Shown here in pieces: positions 23,160 to 31,014 of a stretch of 34,721 nucleotides of DNA. Made by a program: the position numbers and the translations under genes. The stretch comes from Gemmatimonadota bacterium (GTDB lineage Bacteria > Gemmatimonadota > Gemmatimonadetes > Longimicrobiales > Gaopeijiaceae). The notes beneath the pieces were generated by a model. That model was not told the origin of the DNA. It saw only the letters and a program-made list of their open reading frames with translations, and searched no databases. How positions within the stretch are numbered: position 1 is the first letter of the stretch; each line of letters begins with the position of its first letter. The DNA is taken from NCBI GenBank assembly GCA_009844885.1, contig VYAQ01000038.1, positions 1 through 34,721 on the forward strand, read 5' to 3'.

Positions 23160-26100
23160 TCACATCCCGATGTGGAGGTAGGTGCGGACCTCCCATTCGC
23201 GCCCGTTGCCGCCGCCGAGCTTCGGATTGCACTCCATCCTGCCGAATTCGTCCGGCGAGAGGCCCGGGCAGTAGCGGGGCGAGTACTCGTTCAGCGTGCG
23301 CATCGCCGCACGCACGCCGAAGCGGGTCTGCGGCATGTCGAACCACTCCGGCGGCCCGAGCGTGTAGGAGATGTCGCCCATGAGCTGCAACGGGAAGGTG
23401 TGGTTGAAGTCGCGGTGGTAGTCGTAGGGACCCCAGTCGTTGACCCGCGCCATCGCCTGGAACTTGACGGCGCCGCCGATTAGCCGCAGGTCGGCGCCCG
23501 CCCGGCTGATCACCCGTTCATCGCTGCCGTTGGGTTCTCCCTTGCCCGCGTACACGTTGGCGACAACCCCTGCCGCGGCCGAGCGCTTCGAGACGATCCG
23601 CGCCTTGACCTCCCACAGGTCGCGAGCCGGGGGCGCACCCGGGAACGCAAAGGTGGAGCGGCCGTCGGCCAGGATTCCGATTCCGGCGTCCTGGGTGGTC
23701 GGGAAGCTGTAGTACACGAAGCCGAACGAGGTCGCGAAGCGCGCGTCCTCGCGAATGTCGCTGTCCCAGGTGTACATCCAGGTAGCGGGGGTCGGGTCGT
23801 AGGTGAAGAGGACTTCGGCCGCGCGGGTCTCGCGGTTGCCCCGGACGGCAAAGGGGTCGTCCAGGATGTTGCGGGGACGTCCCGGGGCCGGGACATCGGC
23901 CGGCACCGGACCCACCAGGGGTTTCCGCCACAGGAAGTTGGGCGCGACCTGCCAGTTGCCCGAGGTGATCGCGAACCCGGTGATCACGTTGCGCTGGTTG
24001 CCGTGGCCCGTGTCCTTCAGCGTCCAGCCGGTGAAGGTCTGGGTCTGGGTGAAGCCGCCGTCGGCCACGAGGCCCATCGCGGCACCCTGCAGATACCAGC
24101 TGAGGCGACCCCTCGTCAGGGTGATCTTGGCCTTCGCCCCCAGAGCGTCCGACGGCCTGATCTCGTCGTGGAGCACCCTGTAGGTGCCGGGCGAACCGTC
24201 AACGACCTGGAAGGGCTGCCCCTCCTTCGTGCTCCCCGACCAGATGCCTCCGACGTCGACGATCATGTTGCCGCGCGTTGCGGTCATGTGCAGCGTCGCC
24301 TTGCGGGTCGGCGGGAGCGGTACGGCGAAGGAACTGGCGGCCTTCCCCGCCTCTGCCAGGTCTTCCTGGTAGATGGCTGTGGTCTCCAAGGGCCCGATGT
24401 TGGTCCGGTATCTGGCCAGCACCGCCGGGTTGGCTCCCCACCACAGTTCGGGCCCGATCGCGATCTTCCAGCCGCTCAGCGAACGCTTCCCGGTGATCTC
24501 CATCCCGACCGGCGCGACTCCGTTGTAGATGTCCATGTTGGGCCCGTAGTTGGCCTCCGGGTACAGCCCGAAGAAGTCGCCTTCGTAGCCCCAGTGGTAG
24601 TGGCCGGTGCGGTAGAAGCCCTCGAGGTTGAACCAGCGGTCGTCCCACGAGAAGCTGGCGTTGTAGACCTTGAGCCGCTCGATGTCCTGGAGCTGGAAGG
24701 TCTCGCCGTTGTCGGCCTCGATAACGCGCGAGCGGCCGCGGTTCTCGTAGAAGAGTTCGTCGATCGGATTCCGGGGAATGTCGCCGAGGATGTTCAGAGA
24801 GACGTTCGCGACCATGCTCTGGACGGGCCTGGCCGCCAGATCCGCGTAGAACGACTGCATCTTGTCGAAGCCCCGGTGGCTGGGGAAGGAGCGGTTCCGT
24901 TCCGGAGCCTCCTCGGGCGTGCTCACCAGGTGGCCGCCGGTGTTGAAAGTCTCGAGTTCCGCCCGGATCCCGCTCAGGTGCACGCGGTCGCGCGCGGTGG
25001 CCAGCAGTGCGGCGCGGTCCCCCAGGGCCTGCAAGCCGACGTTGGCGGGATGGATCGAGGCGAAGTGCTCCCGGATGGCCGCAATGTCCGTCCCCGGCCC
25101 GTACGGATCGAGCCTGTACGCTTCCTGCAACGCGTAGTAGGCGGCACGCGGGTAGAGTTCGTAGAGGTTGTTGTGGTCGGTGGGGCCCTTGGCGACGATC
25201 CCCCACCACTCCTCGTTCATGTTGTTGTCGCCCTCGACGAAGTCCTCCGGATAGGCATCGTTCGCCCACGAGGCGTTGGTGTCCTGGATGTCCAGCCGGT
25301 CCTCCTGGCCGAACTTCCACCACCCGTCGGTCCACTGGAAGGTGAGGCCCCCGATCGAGTTGCCCACGCCCCCCTTGCCGGCGGACTCCTCGTAGATCTC
25401 GCGCCACTGCTCGATCAGATACTTCGCCTGCGTGACCTGGTCCTCGCGCATGTTCTTCGCGTCCCAGACATCCGCGCCGAACTCGGTGAACATGACGGGG
25501 CGGTCGAGCTTGTCGTGCACCTCCTGGAAGAGGTCCCTGAAGGAGATACCGCGATAGACGTTGGTGCCGAAGACGTCCAGGTCGGGGATCTCCTCGGCGA
25601 TGATGTCGATGTACTGGAGGTCGCCGTTGGCCATTGCGATCGGGCGCGTGTCGTCCATCTCCCTGATGCGGGCGGCCACGTCGCCGAAGAGCGAGTACAT
25701 GTAGCGCGCGCGCACGGCGTCCGCCTCGCCTGCGGGCAAGTCCTCGGTCTCGGCCGAACTCCACACCAGTCCGTAGTTGTTCTCGTTGCCGAGCAGCCAC
25801 ATCAGGACGCCGGGCGTGTCCCTGAAGGCATTGACCATCTCCACGATCTCGCCCATCACCACCGCGCGGGCCCTGGGATCCGAGTAGTCCGTGTTGGGGT
25901 TGAAGACGCCGCCCACGGTCACGCCGTAGCGTGCGACCGCGTGATTGAGGACCGTGTAGATGCCGTACTCCTCGTAGATGTGCCGCACCCATCTCGGCGT
26001 GATCCCCACATAGGCGCGGATCGCATTCCCGCCCATCGCCTTCAGCAGCGACATCTCGCGTTCGAGCGCCGCCTCGATGATGTGGTCGGGCTCGGTCCAG

Positions 26101-26381
26101 AAGTTGTAATTGTAGGTGGTTCCGCGCGGAAAGTAGTCCCAGTTGACTCCGAGCACCATGATGTCCTCGCCGTCCACCCGGAGACGGGTGCCCGAGTCGT
26201 CCTTGACGAGTTCGATGACCGGTAGGTCGGGTTCGGCGTCCTGGGCGGCGGCGGGCGTGGCGGGTGTGAGCGCGAGAAGGAGCGCCAGGGCGGACGTGGC
26301 GGACAAGAGCGCGGTCAATCGCTCCGGCACCGCAGCGGGCCTCTTTGCGGCTCGGATGATCTGATTGCGGATCGAACTCAT
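23160..26381 (-). CDS. GH2-like TIM-barrel glycoside hydrolase with C-terminal outer-membrane beta-barrel-like region
   Basis: A 1073-residue exported protein. A signal peptide (residues ~1-47, ending PAAAQ) is followed by a clan-A TIM barrel at about 55-440: VLGVNWDYFPRGTTYNYNF, then LLGNENNYG with acid/base Glu200, then VMFTEFGADVW with nucleophile Glu300. This matches retaining GH2 or glucanosyltransferase-like enzymes that act on beta-linked glucans. From about residue 500 the sequence changes to alternating, aromatic-rich strands and turns (FSWDDRWFNLEGFYRTGHYHW) and ends EWEVRTYLHIGM, as in outer-membrane barrels. The ATG at 26381 has GGGAGGAG seven bases upstream. It is the first gene behind operator 2. 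The barrel assignment is by eye; another beta-rich fold is possible. Confidence 0.78.
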   Translation of the reverse strand: MSSIRNQIIRAAKRPAAVPERLTALLSATSALALLLALTPATPAAAQDAEPDLPVIELVKDDSGTRLRVDGEDIMVLGVNWDYFPRGTTYNYNFWTEPDHIIEAALEREMSLLKAMGGNAIRAYVGITPRWVRHIYEEYGIYTVLNHAVARYGVTVGGVFNPNTDYSDPRARAVVMGEIVEMVNAFRDTPGVLMWLLGNENNYGLVWSSAETEDLPAGEADAVRARYMYSLFGDVAARIREMDDTRPIAMANGDLQYIDIIAEEIPDLDVFGTNVYRGISFRDLFQEVHDKLDRPVMFTEFGADVWDAKNMREDQVTQAKYLIEQWREIYEESAGKGGVGNSIGGLTFQWTDGWWKFGQEDRLDIQDTNASWANDAYPEDFVEGDNNMNEEWWGIVAKGPTDHNNLYELYPRAAYYALQEAYRLDPYGPGTDIAAIREHFASIHPANVGLQALGDRAALLATARDRVHLSGIRAELETFNTGGHLVSTPEEAPERNRSFPSHRGFDKMQSFYADLAARPVQSMVANVSLNILGDIPRNPIDELFYENRGRSRVIEADNGETFQLQDIERLKVYNASFSWDDRWFNLEGFYRTGHYHWGYEGDFFGLYPEANYGPNMDIYNGVAPVGMEITGKRSLSGWKIAIGPELWWGANPAVLARYRTNIGPLETTAIYQEDLAEAGKAASSFAVPLPPTRKATLHMTATRGNMIVDVGGIWSGSTKEGQPFQVVDGSPGTYRVLHDEIRPSDALGAKAKITLTRGRLSWYLQGAAMGLVADGGFTQTQTFTGWTLKDTGHGNQRNVITGFAITSGNWQVAPNFLWRKPLVGPVPADVPAPGRPRNILDDPFAVRGNRETRAAEVLFTYDPTPATWMYTWDSDIREDARFATSFGFVYYSFPTTQDAGIGILADGRSTFAFPGAPPARDLWEVKARIVSKRSAAAGVVANVYAGKGEPNGSDERVISRAGADLRLIGGAVKFQAMARVNDWGPYDYHRDFNHTFPLQLMGDISYTLGPPEWFDMPQTRFGVRAAMRTLNEYSPRYCPGLSPDEFGRMECNPKLGGGNGREWEVRTYLHIGM

Positions 26382-26410
26382 GGCTGCACTCCTCCCGGCG
26401 GGGCCCGGCT

Positions 26411-26435
26411 ACTTTGTTCGGTTGCCGAACAAAGT
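26411..26435. promoter_or_regulatory. 25-bp palindromic operator, probable ROK-repressor site (copy 2)
   Basis: An inverted repeat with perfect 11-bp arms (ACTTTGTTCGG / CCGAACAAAGT) around TTG. It is identical to copy 1 at 23 of 25 positions, the differences being central. It lies 29 bp upstream of the GH2-like start and 19 bp downstream of a minus-strand TTGACA. Two near-identical palindromes in one window of GC-rich DNA are very unlikely by chance. Confidence 0.8.
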
Positions 26436-26460
26436 GCGCACCCGCAGGCGCGCGTGTCAA
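26430..26460 (-). promoter_or_regulatory. Promoter of the GH2-like/GH3 operon
   Basis: Read on the minus strand, TTGACA (plus positions 26455-26460) is followed after exactly 19 bp by the operator's ACTTTG. The -10 zone is GCACTTT, the same as at the first promoter. It sits in the 119-bp gap after the DUF5916 gene and gives the two glycosidase genes their own regulated start. Confidence 0.6.
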
Positions 26461-26500
26461 GCCGAGTGGTACGGCTGCACGCCTGACCGACCGCCTGTCC

Positions 26501-28762
26501 TCAGAACGCCTTCATGTAGGTCAGCTTCACCACTCCGGTCCGCCGCTGCCAGCGCTCCGTCCTGGGATCCAGGAGGTCGCCGGTCAGGTAACCCGTGTCG
26601 AAGACCACGAAGAGGTCGCTGCCGGGCGTATGGATCCAGTTGACTCGGATGTTGGCCTGGATCTGATTCGAGACGTCGTCGTACTGGACCAGGGCGTTGG
26701 CGAAGAGCGACCGGCTGACCGCTGCCAGGACGGTCAGGGTAAAGACGCTGGTGGTGAAGTCGCCGTCCTCGACGGGCAGGCTGATGTCGTTGCGCGTATA
26801 GTTACCGCTGAGGGTAAGGTAGGGCCCCGTCTTCCACATCCCGCCGACTGCCACCTCGGTGCCGGTGCCGCCCCAGAAGCCACCCCTCGAGAACCCGCCG
26901 CTGGCCGAAAACTCGCGGCTGTCGTTGGTGTTGAACCGGACCTGGGCGCCGCTGAACACGTAGTCGCTGGAAGCCAGCTCGCGTCCCTGAATCCGCACCG
27001 GCTGATGAAGAACCTCTCCCCGGCGAGTGATGTTGAGCATCATGCGGTCGCCGCTCTCGAAGGTCAGCATGTTGTGCGACAGCAGGAAGGTGCTCTGCTT
27101 CTCGCCGTCCATGCCCGCGATGTAGTCGCCGCTCACGACCGTAACCAGCTGGCGGGCCCAGTCGCTCTGCTCGAAGCGGGGGAACGCGGCAAACGAGCCC
27201 GAACGCGTGCGGATGTCGCGGCGGCGCACGAAGCCGAGCGCCGGGTTGAATCCGGCGGGCACCTGCGCGAAGCTGCCTCCCGCCGAAAGCAGATTGTTGC
27301 GCAGGTCGACTTCGAAGGTCCCGGCCGTGGTGCCGCCAGCGGACGTGCTGCCGGTCCCGGAAGCCACGCTGCCGCTCTCGGGCGCCACGCCGCCGCTCTC
27401 GGACGACCGGGCCATCCATCCCCTCACGGTGGACCCGCCGAACCGGAACTGCATGTCGCCTCCGACGACCCTGCTCGCTTCGTCGTCCGTATCCAGCGAC
27501 GTGAAAATGGCTCCCACGGTCGTCCTCGGAAACGGATCGGCGCGCAACCGCAGCACCGAATTGAGGCCGCCGGCAATCACGCGGCCCTCCGCGTCCCGGG
27601 CGTCGTCGGTAAAGAGACTGAGCGCGCCTACGGAAATCGGGCCGGCCTGACCCGTCAACCGTGTGCCTCCCGCGATGTCGTTGGTGATCCCGATCCTGCG
27701 ACTGAAGAAGACCTGCGTCTCCCGCGGGTCGCCGAAGTCGAAAAGCCCGGCCCGCTCCAGGAAGAACTCCCGCTTCTCGGGGAAGAAGAGGCCGAAGCGG
27801 GTAAGGTTGATCTGGACGTTGTCGGCCTCCACCTGGGCGAAGTCCGGGTTCAAGGTCGCGTCGAGCGTCAGGTTCGAGGTGACCGAGTACTTGAAGTCCA
27901 GCCCGAGGTCGTTGAGCGTCTCGGTTCCGCCGTCCGCCCCACCCTGCCGCCCGGTCGCCGAGCGGCCCGTGATCGCGAAGGGCTTCACCTCCATGTAGCG
28001 GCCGCTCCGCAACCCTTCCAGCCCGGTCAGGGTCGCGTACTGCGACACCTGGCTGAGCGCGCGGCTGAACTCCTGCCCGATGTGGGGGAAGTACACCATC
28101 TCGTTCTTGCGGCGGATGGTGCGCTCCATGAGGATCCCCATTTCGAGCGCGTCCGCGTCGTCGAAGCGGATCGTCGTGAACGGGATGGCCGCCTCGACCA
28201 CCCAGCCCTCGTCGGTGACCCGCGCCTGACTCTCGTAGACGCCCTCCCACCACCAGTCCGAAAGCGTCATGTCCTCGTCGCTGATCAGCGCGTCGCCCTG
28301 CGTGCCGAAGGGGTTGATCTCGAAGATGTATGCGTTGCGCCGGTCATGGTACGTGTCGAGGCCGATGCGGATGTTGTCGTCCTGGTCGATCCGTCCCTCG
28401 CGGTGCAGGATGCTGCGCCGGATCCCCGACGGGTCCGAGTCGTGAAGGACGACCGCGAAATACAGGTTGTTGTCGTCGAACGCGACTCTCAGTTCGGTGA
28501 GTTCGGAGGATGGGGCGCCATCGACGGGCACGCGTTGGCGGAAATCGGTGACGGGCTCGATCTCGTGCCAGAAGGGCTCGTCGAGAACCCCGTCGATGGT
28601 CGGAGGCTGGCCGGTGCGGACGGCGCGGACCGTCGGCTCGTCGAGCGCCCGGGTTCCGGCCGACTGGCTGGTTGCAGCGTCTTGGCCCAGGAGGGGGCCT
28701 TGGTGCAAGGCGGCGGCGAGGGCCGCCAGAAGCACCGGACCGACTACGCGCACACGCCCCAC
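26501..28762 (-). CDS. DUF5916 outer-membrane-type protein with N-terminal CBM9-like domain
   Basis: A 753-residue exported protein. A signal peptide (LLAALAAALHQGPLLGQ) precedes a CBM9-like beta-sandwich at about 45-230 (PPTIDGVLDEPFWHEIEPV, YIFEINPFGTQGDA). The rest matches DUF5916: LNPDFAQVEADNVQINLTRF, FFPEKREFFLERAGLFDFGD, then strands ending in VVKLTYMKAF, typical of a beta-barrel C-terminus. The function of the family is unknown. The start is GTG at 28762 without a good ribosome site. The small upstream gene ends 27 bp before it, so reinitiation or coupling is possible. A Ser/Gly-rich stretch near residues 450-475 looks like a flexible extracellular loop. It lies upstream of operator 2 and so probably outside that regulon. 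Confidence 0.85.
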   Translation of the reverse strand: MGRVRVVGPVLLAALAAALHQGPLLGQDAATSQSAGTRALDEPTVRAVRTGQPPTIDGVLDEPFWHEIEPVTDFRQRVPVDGAPSSELTELRVAFDDNNLYFAVVLHDSDPSGIRRSILHREGRIDQDDNIRIGLDTYHDRRNAYIFEINPFGTQGDALISDEDMTLSDWWWEGVYESQARVTDEGWVVEAAIPFTTIRFDDADALEMGILMERTIRRKNEMVYFPHIGQEFSRALSQVSQYATLTGLEGLRSGRYMEVKPFAITGRSATGRQGGADGGTETLNDLGLDFKYSVTSNLTLDATLNPDFAQVEADNVQINLTRFGLFFPEKREFFLERAGLFDFGDPRETQVFFSRRIGITNDIAGGTRLTGQAGPISVGALSLFTDDARDAEGRVIAGGLNSVLRLRADPFPRTTVGAIFTSLDTDDEASRVVGGDMQFRFGGSTVRGWMARSSESGGVAPESGSVASGTGSTSAGGTTAGTFEVDLRNNLLSAGGSFAQVPAGFNPALGFVRRRDIRTRSGSFAAFPRFEQSDWARQLVTVVSGDYIAGMDGEKQSTFLLSHNMLTFESGDRMMLNITRRGEVLHQPVRIQGRELASSDYVFSGAQVRFNTNDSREFSASGGFSRGGFWGGTGTEVAVGGMWKTGPYLTLSGNYTRNDISLPVEDGDFTTSVFTLTVLAAVSRSLFANALVQYDDVSNQIQANIRVNWIHTPGSDLFVVFDTGYLTGDLLDPRTERWQRRTGVVKLTYMKAF

Positions 28763-28789
28763 AGGTGGCTGGGTCGGTCCCGCAAGGAC

Positions 28790-28984
28790 CTATTCCTCAT
28801 CCGCGTCGGCCTCGGCGGTGTCGTCCTCGCAACAGGACTTCCAGCAGCACTTGCCGAACCCCTTCCGGCGCAGCCAGCAGATAAGCAGGACCACCAGCAG
28901 GATCTGCACAAGGCCGATCCTGATGGCGGAGCTCCAGAACTCTACGAGAGAGGTTACGTAGAAGCTGAAGAAGTCTCCCAACAT
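28790..28984 (-). CDS. Small single-pass membrane protein with Cys-rich and acidic tail (unknown)
   Basis: A 64-residue protein, family not recognised. The N-terminus is amphipathic (MLGDFFSFYVTSLVEFW). One strong membrane helix follows (IGLVQILLVVLLICWL), then a basic/Cys cluster (RRKGFGKCCWKSCC) and an acidic end (EDDTAEADADEE). The positive-inside rule places the Cys-rich tail in the cytoplasm. Four tail cysteines could bind a metal or be acylated; this is speculation. The start at ATG 28984 is well supported by GGAGG five bases upstream. It sits 27 bp before the DUF5916 gene on the same strand, probably one transcript. Confidence 0.75.
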   Translation of the reverse strand: MLGDFFSFYVTSLVEFWSSAIRIGLVQILLVVLLICWLRRKGFGKCCWKSCCEDDTAEADADEE

Positions 28985-29071
28985 GGTGTCCTCCGTGTGA
29001 TGTCCGGCGCCCCCTGTCAAATGTACTGCCCCGCGGCGCTCATTGTTTCGCGCGCGCCGGGTTGGGCGAAT

Positions 29072-30511
29072 TCACTCCTCGCTGTCCGTCCGGTTTCTCA
29101 CCAGCGCGATCCTTGCGCCATCGGGGCTCACCGCGATGCGGGAAATGTCCCCCGAACCCGCCCCCAGGTCCGCGATCTCCCTCCATCCGGCGTCCTCGGA
29201 CCACGCGAACAGCACGGTCCCGTCCCCCATCAGAATCTCGCCGCCGGGCGTCCACGCATGGTCCTCGCGACCCGGCGGCGTCCGCACGATGCGTTCGCTG
29301 TGGCCGGACGCGGGATCCAGTCGCTCGATCCACCACTCGTTGTCGTCCACCTTGCGCACGAATGAGATCTCGCTCGACCCGGGGATTCGGTGCATGGAGC
29401 GACCCGGGTTCTCGGCCACGATCCGGATCTCGCCGGAGAGCGCGTCGCCGACCTGCAGCGAGGGCGGACTGCCGAGAATGAACATCGCCACGGTCTGCTC
29501 GTCCGCCCAGGCGTGGTATCCGACCGGCTCGGCCGTGGCGAAGATCGGCCCCAGTTCGGACCCGTCGACGCCGTATCGCCACAGGTACTGCAAGCCGTTC
29601 TTCTCGTGGATAGCCGAGAACGCCTCCTGCCCGGGAATGGGCGTGGGCGAGAACTCGCTGGCGTCGGGCGTGTGCGTGACCCGTTCCGACGCACCGTCTT
29701 CCACGAGGTAGCGGAAGGTGTCCGTTTGCGTGGTATCCATCGCCGCGGTGTAGTAGAGTGCATCGCCGGCGGGGTCGAAGGCGGGCTGATTGTCGTAGCC
29801 GTCACGGTCGGTGGCGTTCGAGAGGTCGCTGAGCACGAGTTCGCCCTGCTCGTCCCGGTCGAGCCGGCCGAGCCAGATGTCGGTGGACGGGGCACCGGCT
29901 GCGGTGGGTGTGTAGTCGGGCGGAGCGGGACCGATTGGTGGGAGCACGCCGTCGGCGGGCGTGGAGGCGAAGGGATCGCCGGCGTCCCGTGCGGCATCCG
30001 GGGCCGTGTCCCCCGTGCACGCAAGCGCGATGGAGAGCGCGAGCAGGAGCACAGTGCCTGCCGCCGGCGTGGCCGTCTCCGTGTCGGGGTCGCCATCCGG
30101 CTGCGGCGCCAACGCGCCCGCGAGGGCGTCCTCTGCCAGCCCCCAATCCTCCAGCGCCTGCCGTGACGGGGCGTCGGCGGCCCGCGCCACGCCCAGGAGA
30201 AGGTGGCCGCTCGTGGTCGCGCCGCCACCCGATTGGGATGCCGCGGTCACTGCGGCGGCAAGCACCTCGTGGGCGCCCGGGTTGAATGGAAGGTGCCCGT
30301 GATAGGTCTCGGGAAGGTCGCGCATCTCCTCCGGCAGGGCCTCGAGCTCCAGGCCCAGTCCGCCGAGAATCTCCAACAGGTCGGGCGCGCGCTGAGAGAT
30401 GACCCCCGCGAGGATGTCGCCCGGCGAAATCGCGTCCGCTCCTTCGCGGGCGGCGGCAGCGGAAGCGCGGTTCAGCGCGTGGACGGCGTCATCGGCTAGG
30501 TTAATGCTCAT
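29072..30511 (-). CDS. Fusion: Clp N-terminal repeat domain + membrane/lipobox segment + PD40/TolB-like beta-propeller
   Basis: A 479-residue protein. Residues ~3-135 form a double Clp-N repeat (DDAVHALNRASAAAAREG ... HLPFNPGAHEVLAAAV ... TTSGHLLLGVARA), the adaptor/substrate-binding domain of ClpA/B/C ATPases. A linker leads to a hydrophobic stretch at 150-164 (GTVLLLALSIALAC, possible lipobox Cys165). A WD40-like/PD40 propeller follows to the end (YDNQPAFDPAGDALYYT, ISRIAVSPDGARIALVRN). No AAA+ module is present. The ATG at 30511 is chosen from the start of the Clp-N homology; no Shine-Dalgarno is clear. An internal GTG at 30052 could start a separate lipoprotein, but no stop separates the two parts. 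Confidence 0.7.
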   Translation of the reverse strand: MSINLADDAVHALNRASAAAAREGADAISPGDILAGVISQRAPDLLEILGGLGLELEALPEEMRDLPETYHGHLPFNPGAHEVLAAAVTAASQSGGGATTSGHLLLGVARAADAPSRQALEDWGLAEDALAGALAPQPDGDPDTETATPAAGTVLLLALSIALACTGDTAPDAARDAGDPFASTPADGVLPPIGPAPPDYTPTAAGAPSTDIWLGRLDRDEQGELVLSDLSNATDRDGYDNQPAFDPAGDALYYTAAMDTTQTDTFRYLVEDGASERVTHTPDASEFSPTPIPGQEAFSAIHEKNGLQYLWRYGVDGSELGPIFATAEPVGYHAWADEQTVAMFILGSPPSLQVGDALSGEIRIVAENPGRSMHRIPGSSEISFVRKVDDNEWWIERLDPASGHSERIVRTPPGREDHAWTPGGEILMGDGTVLFAWSEDAGWREIADLGAGSGDISRIAVSPDGARIALVRNRTDSEE

Positions 30512-30974
30512 GGTGAAGCAATCTGTACGAGGTTCGGACCTTCGTTCAAGGTCCCGGGGGTGGAAGCCGTTGCGGTGGACTTGCTGCGTGCCGCTGTCCG
30601 CATGCGTGCTCGCCCCCGCGCTCTTCGCGTGTGCCCCAACCCCCACGCGCAATCTCGACGAACTGATCGTTCAGGACAGCACCTACCTCGACCCGGTTTC
30701 GATGCTGCCCTATTCGGGCCGGGTCGTCCGCCACTTTCCGGACGAGGATAGTGTCTTGCAGCTGGAGGCCAGTCTTCGCGACGGGACCTGGGAAGGTGAA
30801 TTGACGGTGTACCACGAAAGTGGCCGCGTGCGATACCAGGGCGAGATGTCCGGTGGCGCGCAGTGCGGCGGCTGGATCGAGAACGAGAATCCGGCCGAGC
30901 CCGAGACCGTCTACCAGGCGATTACCGAGGACCTGGAGTCGCTGGTGATCTACCCGGAGTGTCCGGGCAAATAG
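30510..30974 (+). CDS. Small lipoprotein with MORN-like (YwqK-type) repeats
   Basis: A 154-residue exported lipoprotein. The signal region (TCCVPLSACVLAPALFAC) ends in a good lipobox (LFAC, Cys41). The mature part has MORN-variant repeats: YSGRVVRHFPDEDSVLQ, then GTWEGELTVYHESGRVRYQG. Such repeats occur in YwqK-type proteins and in toxin-antitoxin immunity contexts; no toxin is seen here. The start is uncertain: ATG 30510 overlaps the divergent fusion gene's start, while TTG 30570 would give a more compact signal peptide after a G-rich sequence. It converges on the esterase gene. Confidence 0.7.
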   Translation: MVKQSVRGSDLRSRSRGWKPLRWTCCVPLSACVLAPALFACAPTPTRNLDELIVQDSTYLDPVSMLPYSGRVVRHFPDEDSVLQLEASLRDGTWEGELTVYHESGRVRYQGEMSGGAQCGGWIENENPAEPETVYQAITEDLESLVIYPECPGK

Positions 30975-31008
30975 CGGGCCGGGCGTGCTGGACCGGCCTG
31001 CCGGCCCG
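30975..31008. terminator. Possible bidirectional hairpin terminator
   Basis: An 8-bp GC stem, CGGGCCGG (30975-30982) / CCGGCCCG (31001-31008), lies in the 40-bp gap between converging stops. The loop is 18 nt and there is only a short T pair after the stem, so it is supported mainly by position and stem strength. Confidence 0.4.
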
Positions 31009-31014
31009 TTCCGA

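Noticed and set aside
21365-26225. Long + strand open frames opposite the GH3 and GH2-like genes
   Set aside because: No motifs, biased composition, and they cover clear glycosidase genes with catalytic residues on the other strand.
27300-27415. GC-rich imperfect repeats in the DUF5916 gene as a possible regulatory repeat
   Set aside because: They encode a Ser/Gly/Glu loop in frame and are best explained as a flexible extracellular segment.
26414-29365. 983-codon + strand frame opposite DUF5916 and the small membrane gene
   Set aside because: Low-complexity composition without domains. The minus-strand genes have signal peptides, ribosome sites and family motifs.
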